Shown here: positions 7,517-16,760 of the stretch, in pieces
Position numbering within the stretch: the first letter of the stretch is position 1
How the letters are laid out: each line of letters begins with the position of its first letter
NCBI RefSeq assembly: GCF_021310995.1
Contig: NZ_CP054150.1
Location: forward strand, 1,240,001-1,304,000
Direction: 5' to 3'
Length of the DNA stretch: 64,000 bases
Source: Agrobacterium vaccinii
GTDB taxonomy: Bacteria; Pseudomonadota; Alphaproteobacteria; Rhizobiales; Rhizobiaceae
Translations under genes and position numbers: made by a program
The notes under the pieces: model-generated
Seen by the model: the letters and a program-made list of their open reading frames with translations, nothing else
Told to the model about the DNA's origin: nothing
The model's database searches: none

Positions 7517-8383
7517 ATGAGTTATGACTTGATGGTTTTCGAATCAAAAGATGCGCCAAAAGATAAAGAGGCGTTTCTCGATTGGTATCATGTGCAAACA
7601 CAGTGGTCAGAAGGGCATTCTTACGATGACCCATCCGCAACAACAACAAATCTGTCGGCATGGTACGAGGACGTGCGCCTGAGCTTCCCGAACTTGAATG
7701 GTCCTGACGCCTACGAATTTGCAGATGACGACGACAATCCCAACGTGACTGAATATTCCATAGGCAGATCAGTGATCTACGCCAGCTTTCGATGGTCAGA
7801 GGCAGAAACTGCATATGCAGTTGTCCGAGCAATGGCTGTTAAGCACGGGGTTGGCTTTTTCAACGTTAGCGCCGAAGATGGCGAAATCTGGTTTCCGCCA
7901 ACGGAGCACACGTCAGATATAACGGGGATTCTCGACTTTACATTAAGCCTGGAAGGTCAACAGGCTTTCAAGGCACCATCCCTAGCCTTGATTGAGGCTG
8001 CCGTCGATTGGCTTCAGCCTAACCGTGGAACAGGCTTTCTTCTTCTTAGCAAAGACAGCGGTGGAGATTACGCTCAAGTAGGGGGAGGGAATGAGTTTTG
8101 TGCCGTCGAATGGCGAGAGTATTCGAACGGGAGTTTCCGGCACTGGGTTGCAGGGCTCCCGGATCATGATGCTGAAACAAATATTTCAATCCCCGGAAAT
8201 GGGACGTATTTCTTGGTAGAAGCGAACGAGCGACTTTCGAATGACAATGTAAAGGTGATCTTGCGCGCTTTCGCCGATGACAAACCAAAACCGCAAGATT
8301 TTGTCTGGCGGGACATCACAGTAAAATTCAACGCCGCAAGCTCCTCCAACGCTTCGAAGCCATGGTGGCAATTCTGGCGCTAG
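7517..8383 (+). CDS. Hypothetical two-part protein, 288 aa
   Basis: I do not recognise a named family. The first 130 residues (starting MSYDLMVFESKDAPKDKEAF and including WYHVQTQWSEGHSYDD and GPDAYEFADDDDNPNVTEY) look like one acidic alpha/beta domain. The second part, from about residue 150, has a repeated strand pattern with GTGFLLLSKDSGGDYAQVGG and a final WRDITVKF strand, then a tail PWWQFWR. There is no signal peptide or membrane segment. The acidic, strand-rich form and isolated accessory setting resemble immunity proteins of polymorphic toxin systems, but no toxin gene is next to it, so this is only a guess. Base composition is more AT-rich than the neighbours. Confidence 0.7.
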   Translation: MSYDLMVFESKDAPKDKEAFLDWYHVQTQWSEGHSYDDPSATTTNLSAWYEDVRLSFPNLNGPDAYEFADDDDNPNVTEYSIGRSVIYASFRWSEAETAYAVVRAMAVKHGVGFFNVSAEDGEIWFPPTEHTSDITGILDFTLSLEGQQAFKAPSLALIEAAVDWLQPNRGTGFLLLSKDSGGDYAQVGGGNEFCAVEWREYSNGSFRHWVAGLPDHDAETNISIPGNGTYFLVEANERLSNDNVKVILRAFADDKPKPQDFVWRDITVKFNAASSSNASKPWWQFWR

Positions 8384-8402
8384 CCGTCCGTTCACATGCT
8401 TT

Positions 8403-8515
8403 GTCGCAAAACTCAGAGTTTCGCGGCCAATTTTTGCGACGGCCGACGTCCGCAACGGGCCAAGAGCCGTCACGTAGTAGCGGCTGCTTTGCGCCAACAG
8501 CGGCCATTGCACGTA
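8403..8515. repeat. Inverted repeat plus dispersed repeat copies 2 and 3
   Basis: GTCGCAAAA (8403-8411) pairs with TTTTGCGAC (8432-8440), 20 bases after the stop of the 288-aa gene. This is followed by two short elements: GTCCGCAACGGGCCAAGAGC (from 8449) and TGCTTTGCGCCAACAGCGGC (from 8485) with CATTGCACGTA. The second resembles the copy at 7379-7411. Confidence 0.5.
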
Positions 8516-8566
8516 TTTTACATTTGCCGCAATTATGTCGGTCGTAGATTGGGAGGACGAACGGTC

Positions 8567-9151
8567 ATGAACGATACGACCCTAAACTTTTACGAGGCAA
8601 ACTCGGAGGAATATACGGCCGACAAAAGTGCGCCCAATCCGAGATTGTTCACCTTTCTCAACCAGTGCAAACCGAATGGTAGGGTGCTCGAATTAGGTAC
8701 TGGTGGTGGCGTCGATGCTGCAGCTATCATTGAGAATGGCTTCAAGCTCGATGCCACAGACGGATCATCGGAACTTGCGGCCATCGCTTCACTTCGCATC
8801 GGACAGCCTGTCAAAACGATGTTGTTTAACGAGCTGGATGCCAATGGTATTTATGACGGGGTTTACGCCTGCGCTTCTCTGACACATGTACCTCGACACG
8901 AACTTGGTGAGGTAATCAGCAGAATTCACCGTGCGATGACTGAGAGTGCTGTGGTTTGGGCTAGTTTCAAGGCTGGTGCTAAAGAGGGTTCAGATGCGCT
9001 GGGCCGCTATTACAACTATTTTCAGCAAGATCAGTTGATATCGCTTTGGCAAGTATCAGCATCTTGGCGGAAGATTGAAGCCGAGGCTTGGACAGGCAGC
9101 GCATATGACCGCAAGCCGACTGATTGGCTCGCTATCACAGCGATGAAATGA
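8567..9151 (+). CDS. Class I SAM-dependent methyltransferase, 194 aa
   Basis: A small Rossmann-fold methyltransferase acting in the cytoplasm on an unknown substrate. Motif I is VLELGTGGGVDAAAI (about residues 40-54), followed by an acidic LDATDGSSEL (motif II region) and YDGVYACASLTHVPR (motif IV/post-motif region), typical of the Methyltransf_11/25 type. ATG 8567 has a GGGAGGA site about 8 bases before it. The gene stands alone between dispersed repeats, and a 10-base perfect inverted repeat begins at its stop codon. The substrate cannot be read from the sequence. Confidence 0.85.
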   Translation: MNDTTLNFYEANSEEYTADKSAPNPRLFTFLNQCKPNGRVLELGTGGGVDAAAIIENGFKLDATDGSSELAAIASLRIGQPVKTMLFNELDANGIYDGVYACASLTHVPRHELGEVISRIHRAMTESAVVWASFKAGAKEGSDALGRYYNYFQQDQLISLWQVSASWRKIEAEAWTGSAYDRKPTDWLAITAMK

Positions 9152-9178
9152 AGTCCGCTTCGGGCCAAAAGCGGACTT
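9151..9178. repeat. Perfect 10-base inverted repeat, dispersed repeat copy 4
   Basis: AAGTCCGCTT (9151-9160) pairs with AAGCGGACTT (9169-9178). It begins inside the methyltransferase stop codon and could act as a weak terminator, though no T-run follows. Its arms are of the same TCCGC/GCGGA kind as the other dispersed copies. Confidence 0.5.
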
Positions 9179-9318
9179 TCACCTCGACGCAACCCCAATC
9201 AAATCTACAGTTTCTCGACGTCGTAGATTTCAAAGGTTCGCGACATATGAGTGCGTATAATGCGTCTCAAACACATCTACAGCGAGATGGATTTAACGCT
9301 AGAATCTAATTCGAGTTA

Positions 9319-9341
9319 AGGGCCACAATCAGGCAGCCCTT
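9319..9341 (-). terminator. Weak terminator-like hairpin after gpt
   Basis: AAGGGC pairs with GCCCTT across a loop just beyond the gpt stop on the minus strand. The stem is short and the following T-tract is weak. Confidence 0.35.
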
Positions 9342-9366
9342 TCAAATCCATAAAGCGTCCGCAACC

Positions 9367-9864
9367 TCAGCCCGGTGCGCCCTTGGCGATGGGTTCTTGA
9401 TAGGTGAAGCCGAGGTCCCAGGGGAAGTAGATCCATGTGTCCTGGCTGACTTCGGTGATGAAGGTATCGATGGTGGGGACGCCGGTGGGCTTGGCGTAGA
9501 CGCAGGCAAAATGGGCTTTTGGCAGCATTTCACGCACTTCGAGCGCCGTCTTGCCGGTATCGGTCAGGTCGTCCACGACGAGGATGCCTTCGCCCTGTCT
9601 TTCCATCAGTTCCGGCGAGATGCCTTTGAGCAGCAGCGTATCGCCCTGATTGACGTAGTCATGGCGCGTGGCGATGCAGACGGTGTCGATGAGGCGGATG
9701 TTGAGTTCGCGCGAGATGATGGCTGCCGGAACGAGGCCGCCGCGGGTAATGCAGACGATGGCCTTGAACTCCTGGTTCAGGCCGGCCAGACGCCATGCAA
9801 GCGCGCGGGCATCACGGTGGAATTGATCCCAGGAGACGGGAAAGGCTTTATCGGGAAGGGACAT
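9367..9864 (-). CDS. gpt: Xanthine-guanine phosphoribosyltransferase
   Basis: A purine-salvage enzyme that transfers phosphoribosyl from PRPP to guanine, xanthine or hypoxanthine. The 165 residues match the family length. The signature PRPP loop is [20 protein letters not shown] (about 93-112), with the acidic pair DD and the TGKTA segment that bind PRPP. The N-terminal [16 protein letters not shown] holds the conserved RGGL. The C-terminal WIYFPWD is typical of Gpt. It is a single gene on the minus strand, downstream of the diguanylate cyclase with about 130 bases between, so co-transcription is possible. Confidence 0.95.
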   Translation of the reverse strand: MSLPDKAFPVSWDQFHRDARALAWRLAGLNQEFKAIVCITRGGLVPAAIISRELNIRLIDTVCIATRHDYVNQGDTLLLKGISPELMERQGEGILVVDDLTDTGKTALEVREMLPKAHFACVYAKPTGVPTIDTFITEVSQDTWIYFPWDLGFTYQEPIAKGAPG

Positions 9865-9995
9865 GAGGTGTCTACCATCTGGTCAAAATTGTTGATGGCT
9901 TTGGCTAATAGCGGGAAGAAAGCGTGGAACGCAAGCAAATCACGCCATTCTTCCTGCGGTTTCTGGGGCAGGGGCCTCAAGACCCCGGCGCCTGA

Positions 9996-10877
9996 TCAGC
10001 CATTGCTACCAAGAAACGAGCCGATGACCCGGTTGCGGCCTGCATCCTTGGCGCGGTAGAGCGCGGTATCGGCACGGCGCAGCAATTGTTGCAAACGCTC
10101 GCCTTGGCCCGCCTGTACCACGCCGAAGCTGCAGGTTATGCGACCCTTGGGCAGGGGATCGAGGTAGCTTGCCTCGAAGGCGGCGCGCAGACGTTCGGCA
10201 ATGGTGAGGGCATCTTCGCCCGAGGTGCGTGGCAGGACGATGCAGAATTCCTCGCCGCCGATACGGGCCGCCAGATCATAAGGCCGCAGGGAATCTTTCA
10301 CGATCTCGCCGACGATCATCAGGACGTTGTCACCGACATCATGGCCGTAATCGTCATTGATCAGCTTGAAATTATCGAGGTCGAACAGAACGATCGAGAT
10401 GGGTTCTCCGGCGCGCTCCGCTTGGGACTGCATGGCAGGCACCTGCTCGCTCAGCCGACGACGGTTGGCAAGTCCGGTCAGGAAGTCTGTGGTGGCCTGA
10501 TGCTTCAGCTGTTTTGCCAGTTCTTCGACCTGCGACAGCATCGACTTGGTGGCATCCGTGACGATGGCGATCTCGTCATTGCCGGTCGATTGAAGCTTTA
10601 GCACGCTCTTGTCCCGCGGATAGCGTTGCAGCGCTCCGGCCAGGTGATGCAGCGGGCGAATGAAGTGCCAGATGGAATAAAGGCACGCGGCGGTGCCGAG
10701 GAGCGTGGCCACGAGGATAAGGGTGAACACCGGCACCGGCCCGGTATCGAAGCCGAACAGCAGAAAAACGATCAGAGCGATCAGAGGGACATGCACGCTG
10801 AGAAAGGAGACGAGGAAAATCTTCGCGATCAGGGACCGCCGAAAATTCGGCATGACGGGTCTTCTTTCATTCGGCAT
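9996..10877 (-). CDS. Membrane-anchored diguanylate cyclase (GGDEF)
   Basis: Makes cyclic di-GMP from two GTP. I chose ATG 10877 because GGAGAAGG lies about 8 bases upstream; a longer frame exists but lacks such a site. Two hydrophobic segments (about residues 15-37 and 43-66) anchor the protein, followed by a HAMP-like linker and a GGDEF domain from about 130. The active loop is RIGGEEF, a functional variant. RPYD lies exactly five residues before GGEEF, matching the RxxD inhibitory site, so product feedback is likely. No EAL domain is present. The short periplasmic loop leaves the input signal unknown. Confidence 0.9.
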   Translation of the reverse strand: MPNERRPVMPNFRRSLIAKIFLVSFLSVHVPLIALIVFLLFGFDTGPVPVFTLILVATLLGTAACLYSIWHFIRPLHHLAGALQRYPRDKSVLKLQSTGNDEIAIVTDATKSMLSQVEELAKQLKHQATTDFLTGLANRRRLSEQVPAMQSQAERAGEPISIVLFDLDNFKLINDDYGHDVGDNVLMIVGEIVKDSLRPYDLAARIGGEEFCIVLPRTSGEDALTIAERLRAAFEASYLDPLPKGRITCSFGVVQAGQGERLQQLLRRADTALYRAKDAGRNRVIGSFLGSNG

Positions 10878-11422
10878 TCTATAACCTTCTCCGGTCTTTC
10901 TCACAGTCTGTCCCATCCTTGCCGCTGGTTGGCCGCAAATGGCAACATCACAATTTTCGCCAGCCCAGCCACAATTTTTGAGCGCGCTGTAGGGCATTAT
11001 TTTAGTATGAGATAAAATCTCCCGGGAAAAACAGCAATTCCGTGACCATGCCAGTAATTTTCAGTGTTTTGGTCCGGTATTTTCAATTCCAGATATCAAA
11101 TCGGGCCGCATGCAGGGTTTTTCTGTGGTTTGCTACTGGGGCGAGTGCTCGAAATTCCTTCTCATGACGACAACGGGGGCCGTGCTTGCATATCCACCAT
11201 GCCCAAGACTGTTTCGCCAGATTCGTTGCCTCGCAACGTATCTGTGCCCCATCCACGCACCGCCAGCAGTTTCCACAGGCAAAATAACCCTCTGTTTTGA
11301 ATAGGGAATCCTTGTTTTACAGGTGCTTTGGGCTGGTCCGTCATTTTTTTGTCAAAAGGCGCATTTTCTCGCTTGCGGTATCGAAAACCTCTGACTATAA
11401 GGGCGCCACACTACAAGTGTAC
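10878..11422. other. Intergenic region with no gene seen
   Basis: About 545 bases lie between the diguanylate cyclase and tRNA-Glu. Short open frames exist on both strands, but none has a ribosome-binding site or a convincing protein. The promoters of both flanking genes presumably lie here; I could not place them. Confidence 0.5.
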
Positions 11423-11497
11423 GCGCCCTTCGTCTATCGGTTAGGACGTCAGATTTTCATTCTGAAAAGAGGGGTTCGACTCCCCTAGGGCGTACCA
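11423..11497 (+). tRNA. tRNA-Glu (anticodon UUC)
   Basis: The acceptor stem pairs GCGCCCT (11423-11429) with AGGGCGT (11487-11493), using one G-U pair at the end. The anticodon arm TCAGA/TCTGA encloses the loop TTTTCAT with anticodon TTC. The T-arm AGGGG-TTCGACT-CCCCT is intact, and the 3' CCA is encoded at 11495-11497. The 75-base length is normal. Confidence 0.95.
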
Positions 11498-11655
11498 CTT
11501 GAGTGTTTTCCCCCCGTATTAAATCATAATCCAGACATCGCGATATCTCGTGCTCGCCACATAATGTCTCCAGGATATTGACCCCCAACTTTGCGGGTTG
11601 ATTGTTTGCGTGGATCGATGAAGCTGGCCTCTGTAAGCCTCGGGAGGAGATATCA

Positions 11656-12099
11656 GTGACATCTAGCGTACCATTTTCACTTGTCGGGATAGATCACGTC
11701 GTTCTGTTGGTGGACGATATGGAGAAGGCGTTGCGGTTCTATCATGATGTGATGGGCTGCCGACCCGGTTATACCTATCCGGCGTTGGGCATGGAGCAGG
11801 TGTGGTGCGGTGCTTCGCTGATCGTTTTGTGGGATATCACCCATCCGGGTGGGCACAAGGCGGCGCCGCCGGTGGCGGGGGGACGAAATGTGGACCATAT
11901 CTGCATCGCGACCGGGCCCTTCGAGCATGACGCGTTGCGGGCGCATCTGGAACGCCACGGCGTGGAAATCCACCGCGAGGCGTTGCATGGCGGGGCGCGG
12001 GGAATGGGGCACTCCTTCTATATATACGACCCCTTCGGCAACATGCTGGAAATCAAGGGACCGGCAGAATATCCCGACGGTCGATCTGTGACGGGCTAA
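11656..12099 (+). CDS. VOC family (glyoxalase/dioxygenase-fold) protein, 147 aa
   Basis: A single-domain member of the vicinal oxygen chelate superfamily, which holds metal-dependent lyases, dioxygenases and resistance proteins. The start GTG 11656 has a strong GGAGGAGA five bases before it; a longer frame from an upstream ATG lacks one. The expected features are LVGIDHVVLLVDDMEKALRF at the N-terminus, VDHICIAT in the second half and FYIYDPFGNMLEI near the end. The histidines of the two DH motifs and the glutamate of the last motif are the usual metal ligands. The substrate cannot be told. The gene follows tRNA-Glu and stands before a lipocalin gene. Confidence 0.88.
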   Translation: MTSSVPFSLVGIDHVVLLVDDMEKALRFYHDVMGCRPGYTYPALGMEQVWCGASLIVLWDITHPGGHKAAPPVAGGRNVDHICIATGPFEHDALRAHLERHGVEIHREALHGGARGMGHSFYIYDPFGNMLEIKGPAEYPDGRSVTG

Positions 12100-12193
12100 G
12101 CCCGCCGCCGAACACGGTTTCATGATACCAGGCCATGCAACCGGGAAGCTGGAATGGCGTTGTTCTGAAAACAGAATTAACGGAGCATTAACC

Positions 12194-12724
12194 ATGACCA
12201 GTTTCCTTCGCCCGCTTGCAGCCACGCTGGCGTTTTGCGGGCTGAGTGCCTGCCTTATCGAAGAAGCCAAGGCGGAGGCACCCGTGGTGCAAACGCAAAT
12301 GTCGCACTATCAGGGCAAATGGCTGGAAATCGGTCGCACGCCGATGCGTCTGACGGATGGTTGCGTGGCCGGCTTTACGGTCTACTCGAAAGGCGACGCG
12401 CCAAACCAGGTGAAGGTTCAGGATGGTTGTCGCGAGGGAACGCCGCAGGGCGAGCTGAAGACGATTGAAGGCGTGGGCACGCTGACCGACGCCCGGACGA
12501 CCAAGGCCAAGTTGAGGGTGCGCTATCCGCTGTTCATCACCTGGGATTACTGGGTGCTCTACCAGTCTCCCGACCGCAGCTGGTTCATCAGCGCCGATCC
12601 GAAGATGGAAAAACTATGGATTTACGCGCGCAAAGTGCCGTCCAAGCCGCAACTGGCGCGGATGGTCAAGAAGGCCAGTGAACTGGGTTACGATACAGCC
12701 AAGCTGGAATTTCCGAAGTTCTGA
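12194..12724 (+). CDS. blc: Lipocalin-family lipoprotein (Blc-like)
   Basis: A small beta-barrel lipoprotein thought to bind lipids or other hydrophobic molecules at the outer membrane. The 176-residue product has a signal sequence ending in the lipobox LSAC at about residue 20. The lipocalin signature follows as YQGKWLEIGRTP, with later strands TVYSKGD and the C-terminal YWVLYQSPDRSWFISADP that matches bacterial Blc proteins. Its substrates and the symbol are by family likeness. It ends at a good terminator shared with the converging metC gene. Confidence 0.85.
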   Translation: MTSFLRPLAATLAFCGLSACLIEEAKAEAPVVQTQMSHYQGKWLEIGRTPMRLTDGCVAGFTVYSKGDAPNQVKVQDGCREGTPQGELKTIEGVGTLTDARTTKAKLRVRYPLFITWDYWVLYQSPDRSWFISADPKMEKLWIYARKVPSKPQLARMVKKASELGYDTAKLEFPKF

Positions 12725-12727
12725 TAT

Positions 12728-12762
12728 AAGGGCGGCCCTGTGACATCAGAGTCGCCCTTTTC
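12728..12762. terminator. Bidirectional terminator between blc and metC
   Basis: AAGGGCG pairs with CGCCCTT across an 18-base loop and is followed by TTTTC on the plus strand. It lies between converging genes, three bases past the lipocalin stop and before the metC stop. Confidence 0.65.
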
Positions 12763-12765
12763 TTA

Positions 12766-13953
12766 TCAGACTACTGCGGCGGCGGCGAAGCCTGCCTCGA
12801 GATCGCGCTTGATATCCGCCACGTCTTCCAGGCCGATTTGCAGGCGAATGACGGGGCCTTCCGTCGGGCCTTTCGCCACAGTGCGGTCGCGCAGCGAAAC
12901 CGGAACGGCAAGCGACTCGTAACCGCCCCAGGAAAAGCCAAGGCCGAAGATCGAGAGAGCGTCTAGGAACGCGTGCGACGTTTCCTTGAAGCGTTCGGCA
13001 TCCGACTTCAGCAAGAAGGAAAAGACGCCGCTGGAACCCTTGAAGTCGCGCTTCCAAAGATCGTGGGACGGGAAGCTGGGGAGGGCAGGGTGCAGCACTT
13101 GCGCGACATCGTCGCGGGCCTCCAGCCATTGGGCGATCTCGAGCGCGCTTTTCTGGTGATGTTCCAGCCGCACACCCATGGTGCGCATGCCGCGCAAAAC
13201 CTGATAGGCATCGTCGGAGGTGACGCAGAGGCCAAGGTCGCGGTTGGCGTGATCAAGCTTTTGCCAGTGCTTTTCATTGGCTGAGACAAAGCCCATTAGC
13301 ACATCGGAATGGCCTGCCGGATATTTCGTCGCTGCGTGGATGGAGACATCGACGCCGTGGTCCAGCGGCTTGAAATAGAGCGGGGTCGCCCAGGTGTTGT
13401 CCATGGTGACGACGCAGTCATGCCGATGGGCGATCTCGGACATCAGTGCCACGTCCTGCATTTCGAACGTGTTGGAGCCGGGGGCCTCCAGATGCAAAAG
13501 CCGCGTGTTGGGACGGAAAAGCGCCTCTATTCCTGCACCGATGGCCGGGTCGTAATATTCCACCTCGACACCGAACTGCTTCAGCATCGTGTTGCAGAAG
13601 CGGCGGCTTGGGTAATAGACGGAGTCGACGATGAGCGCATGGTCGCCTGCCGAGAGATAGGCCAGGAACGGCACGGTAACGGCGGCAAGACCGGAGGGCA
13701 GAAGGATGGTGCCAGCCGAACCTTCGAGGCTGTTGACCATCTCGCACAGCGCATCCGTCGTCGGTGTGCCGTGGGTGCCATAGGTGTATTTCTGGTCCTC
13801 GCTGACCAGCGTCTGCGCATTGGGAAACAGCACAGTGGAGCCGCGGGCAATGGGGGGATTGACGAAGCCGTGGTAGCTGCCGGGGTGATTGCCCAGATGG
13901 GTCAGCCGGGTATTGATGCCGGCGGTCTTGGGAAGCCCGTCCTTAGGTGTCAT
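12766..13953 (-). CDS. metC: Cystathionine beta-lyase
   Basis: A PLP enzyme that splits cystathionine to homocysteine, pyruvate and ammonia in methionine synthesis. The 395 residues are the family length. The PLP lysine lies in ATKYPAGHSD (K210), and the pyridine-nitrogen partner in VTMDNTWATP (D185). The N-terminal KYTYGTHGTPTTDAL is the tyrosine/arginine phosphate-binding region of the Cys/Met metabolism family. It is a single gene, divergent from aapJ across about 430 bases. The alternative cystathionine gamma-lyase is less likely from the overall sequence, but the two are close relatives. Confidence 0.92.
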   Translation of the reverse strand: MTPKDGLPKTAGINTRLTHLGNHPGSYHGFVNPPIARGSTVLFPNAQTLVSEDQKYTYGTHGTPTTDALCEMVNSLEGSAGTILLPSGLAAVTVPFLAYLSAGDHALIVDSVYYPSRRFCNTMLKQFGVEVEYYDPAIGAGIEALFRPNTRLLHLEAPGSNTFEMQDVALMSEIAHRHDCVVTMDNTWATPLYFKPLDHGVDVSIHAATKYPAGHSDVLMGFVSANEKHWQKLDHANRDLGLCVTSDDAYQVLRGMRTMGVRLEHHQKSALEIAQWLEARDDVAQVLHPALPSFPSHDLWKRDFKGSSGVFSFLLKSDAERFKETSHAFLDALSIFGLGFSWGGYESLAVPVSLRDRTVAKGPTEGPVIRLQIGLEDVADIKRDLEAGFAAAAVV

Positions 13954-14387
13954 GCTGAAATGTCTCTCACGTGATCGAAGGCAGCAAAATGGGACGCAAA
14001 GGCTGCTGCGGTCAAGACTTCGTTATCGAAACAGGTAATGGTGTGGGAATCGTCTACCGTGTGACGAATGAGAGGTTCGTTGAGCTCTGAATGATCGCGC
14101 ATTGCACGGAAGACGATCATGATGGAGAAAAATTTGGTCTACCTGCCAGACAGCTTGAGCAGTTTTTAATCAGTTTTAGCGTATTTATTAGACATTTGCC
14201 CACAAAAGGGACACTTTTTGAAAAAATCCGTTTTTTGGACACAATTCTTTGGGGTGAGGCTTGACCGTGACGGCAATTGCGATTGTGATAGATGCGCGCA
14301 CCGGGAGGTGAGGCGGGGAGCAGATCGCGTACCATGAGATATGCGGCTTTCTTCAGATGACAAATAAGAAACAAAGGTTGGGAAAAA
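13954..14387. other. Divergent promoter region of metC and aapJ
   Basis: No gene is seen in these 434 bases. It should hold the promoters of both flanking operons. A candidate plus-strand promoter for aapJ starts at TTGACC (14262-14267), with a weak -10 (GTGATA) 18 bases further on. A SAM-II riboswitch was looked for upstream of metC and not recognised. Confidence 0.45.
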
Positions 14388-15410
14388 ATGAAAAAGGCAC
14401 TTCTGTCAGCCGCCATTGGCGCAGCAGTTTTCGGAGCTGCATCGGCTGCATCTGCCGCAACGCTTGCAGACGTAAAGTCCAAGGGCTTCGTAACCTGCGG
14501 CGTAAGCTCCGGTATTCCAGGCTTCTCCAACCCTGATGACAAGGGTGAATGGTCGGGTATCGACGTTGACTATTGCCGCGCGATCGCGTCTGCGGTTTTT
14601 GGCGATGCAACCAAGGCAAAGTTCGTACCACTGACGTCCAAGGACCGTTTCCCGGCTCTCCAGTCTGGCGAAATCGACGTTCTGACGCGTAACACGACAT
14701 GGACAGTCAGCCGCGACTCGTCGCTCGGCTTCAACTTCCGCACCGTCAACTACTATGACGGTCAGGGCTTCGTCGTGAAGAAGGCTCTCAACGTCAAGTC
14801 GGCTCTCGAGCTGTCGGGCGCTGCCGTTTGCGTTCAGCAGGGCACGACCACCGAACTCAACCTTGCCGACTACTTCAAGACCAACAACCTTCAGTACAAC
14901 CCGGTCGTGTTCGAAAAGGAATCCGACGCCACCTCCGCTTACGATAGCGGCCGTTGCGACGTTTACACCACCGACCAGTCCGGCCTGTACGCGATCCGTC
15001 TGAAGATGAAGACACCGGACGAAAATATCGTTCTGCCTGAAATCATCTCCAAGGAGCCGCTCGGACCTGCCGTTCGCCAGGGCGACGACCAGTGGTTCGA
15101 CGTTGTCAGCTGGGCTCACTACGCGATGATCAATGCCGAAGAACTCGGTATCACATCGAAGAACGTGGACGAGCAGAAGTCTGCCGCCAACCCTGACATC
15201 AAGCGCCTTCTGGGCACTGAAGAAGGCACGAAGATCGGCACAGACCTCGGCCTGACCAACGAATGGGCCTACAACATCGTCAAGCAGGTCGGTAACTACG
15301 GCGAAGTCTTCGACCGCAACGTTGGTGCCGGTTCTCCGCTGAAGATCGAGCGCGGCCTGAACGCGTTGTGGAACAAGGGCGGCCTTCAGTACGCTCCGCC
15401 AGTTCGCTAA
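14388..15410 (+). CDS. aapJ: General L-amino-acid ABC transporter, periplasmic binding protein
   Basis: Periplasmic receptor of the Aap system, which takes up many L-amino acids and in rhizobia also affects their export. The 340 residues start with a clear signal peptide (MKKALLSAAIGAAVFGAASAASA). The mature part has the family-3 solute-binding fold, with WSGIDVDYCRAIASAVFGD, then LTSKDRFPALQSGEIDV, the hinge region and RCDVYTTDQSGLYAIR. It is the first gene of aapJQMP. A hairpin between aapJ and aapQ (15435-15462) suggests that the receptor mRNA is kept at a higher level than the membrane parts. Confidence 0.95.
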   Translation: MKKALLSAAIGAAVFGAASAASAATLADVKSKGFVTCGVSSGIPGFSNPDDKGEWSGIDVDYCRAIASAVFGDATKAKFVPLTSKDRFPALQSGEIDVLTRNTTWTVSRDSSLGFNFRTVNYYDGQGFVVKKALNVKSALELSGAAVCVQQGTTTELNLADYFKTNNLQYNPVVFEKESDATSAYDSGRCDVYTTDQSGLYAIRLKMKTPDENIVLPEIISKEPLGPAVRQGDDQWFDVVSWAHYAMINAEELGITSKNVDEQKSAANPDIKRLLGTEEGTKIGTDLGLTNEWAYNIVKQVGNYGEVFDRNVGAGSPLKIERGLNALWNKGGLQYAPPVR

Positions 15411-15434
15411 TAGCGAATAACGGCATCTCTAAGC

Positions 15435-15462
15435 GGGAGGCGGGGCGAACGCTCTGCCTCCC
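15435..15462 (+). terminator. Hairpin between aapJ and aapQ
   Basis: GGGAGGC (15435-15441) pairs with GCCTCCC (15456-15462), with no T-run after it. Such stem-loops behind binding-protein genes usually stabilise the upstream mRNA or partly stop transcription, rather than ending the operon. Confidence 0.5.
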
Positions 15463-15565
15463 GACTGGCTTCTGCCCGAAGCTCGAAAACGACGCTCGGG
15501 CATCATGATGCCGATGCGATAAGTTAAAAGAAGCTCGCAAAGAGCACACAGAGGGAAAGGTGCCG

Positions 15566-16759
15566 ATGGCAGGCAAAGCGCTCCACCCGGAGTCCAGCTC
15601 AAAAAGCGCGACATCCATTATTTACGACCCGCAGGCGCGGTCGATTTTTTATCAAGTCGTTACAGTCATTCTTCTCGTGCTGTTCGTTTGGATGATTGCA
15701 TCCAACACCGTTCACAATCTCCAGCGCGCCAATATTTCGTCCGGCTTCGGCTTTCTCAATGGCAGAGCGGGCTTCGATATTGGCCAGTCGCTGATTGCCT
15801 ACAGCAACGACAGCACCTTCGGTCGGGCATTGGTCGTCGGTATTCTGAACACGCTTCAGGTGGCGTTTCTCGGCATCATAACCGCGTCCATCATCGGCTT
15901 TATCGTCGGTATTGCGCGGCTGTCCAACAACTGGTTGATTTCCAAGCTGGCGCAGGCCTATGTCGAAATCTTCCGCAACATCCCGCCGTTGCTGGTTATT
16001 TTCTTCTGGTACAAAGGTGTCATCACCATCCTGCCGCAGGCGCGCGATTCGCTTCAGCTGCCTCTCGGCACCGTTCTCAACAACCGCGGCTTCTTCTATC
16101 CGAAGCAGGTCTGGGGTGAGGGCTCCTGGCTCATTCCGGTGGCCTTTCTCGTCGGCGTCGTCATCACCTATTTCGTCTACCGCTGGGCCAAGGCCCGCCA
16201 GATGAAGACGGGTCAACCATTCCGCACCGGCATCGTCGGCACCGCCATCATCATCGGCCTGCCGGTTCTGGCGTTTCTGGCGATGGGCGCACCGCTGACC
16301 TTCGATTATCCGGTTGCCGGACGCTTCAACCTCAGCGGCGGATCGGTCATTGCGCCTGAATTCCTGTCGCTCTATCTGTCGCTGTCCTTCTACACCGCGT
16401 CCTTCATCGCCGAAATCGTTCGCGGTGGTATCAAGGCCGTTGCGAAGGGCCAGACGGAAGCTGCAAGTGCACTCGGTCTGCGTGGCAATAACATCACGCG
16501 GCTCATCGTCGTGCCGCAGGCCATGCGCATCATCATCCCGCCGCTGACGAGCCAGTATCTCAACCTGACCAAGAACTCCTCGCTGGCGGTCGCCGTCGGC
16601 TTCTCGGATCTCGTGGCTGTTGGCGGTACCATCCTCAACCAGACAGGGCAGGCCGTCGAGGTCGTGGCCATCTGGCTTGTGGTCTACCTTTCATTGTCGC
16701 TGACAACCGCGCTGATCATGAACTGGTTCAACGCGAAAATGGCGCTGGTGGAGAGATAA
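15566..16759 (+). CDS. aapQ: General L-amino-acid ABC transporter, permease
   Basis: One of the two inner-membrane channel subunits of the Aap transporter. The start ATG 15566 has the purine-rich GAGGGAAAGG about five bases upstream; a GTG six bases earlier is an alternative. The 397-residue protein is longer than typical His/Glu permeases because it has an extended N-terminal half with extra hydrophobic segments. The EAA loop that docks on the ATPase is [23 protein letters not shown] split as [10 protein letters not shown] and [13 protein letters not shown], near residue 286. It is followed one base later by aapM, so translation is coupled. Confidence 0.94.
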   Translation: MAGKALHPESSSKSATSIIYDPQARSIFYQVVTVILLVLFVWMIASNTVHNLQRANISSGFGFLNGRAGFDIGQSLIAYSNDSTFGRALVVGILNTLQVAFLGIITASIIGFIVGIARLSNNWLISKLAQAYVEIFRNIPPLLVIFFWYKGVITILPQARDSLQLPLGTVLNNRGFFYPKQVWGEGSWLIPVAFLVGVVITYFVYRWAKARQMKTGQPFRTGIVGTAIIIGLPVLAFLAMGAPLTFDYPVAGRFNLSGGSVIAPEFLSLYLSLSFYTASFIAEIVRGGIKAVAKGQTEAASALGLRGNNITRLIVVPQAMRIIIPPLTSQYLNLTKNSSLAVAVGFSDLVAVGGTILNQTGQAVEVVAIWLVVYLSLSLTTALIMNWFNAKMALVER

Positions 16760-16760
16760 T

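Noticed and set aside
13954..14387. SAM-II riboswitch or T-box upstream of metC
   Set aside because: The conserved SAM-II pseudoknot sequence was not recognised on the minus strand.
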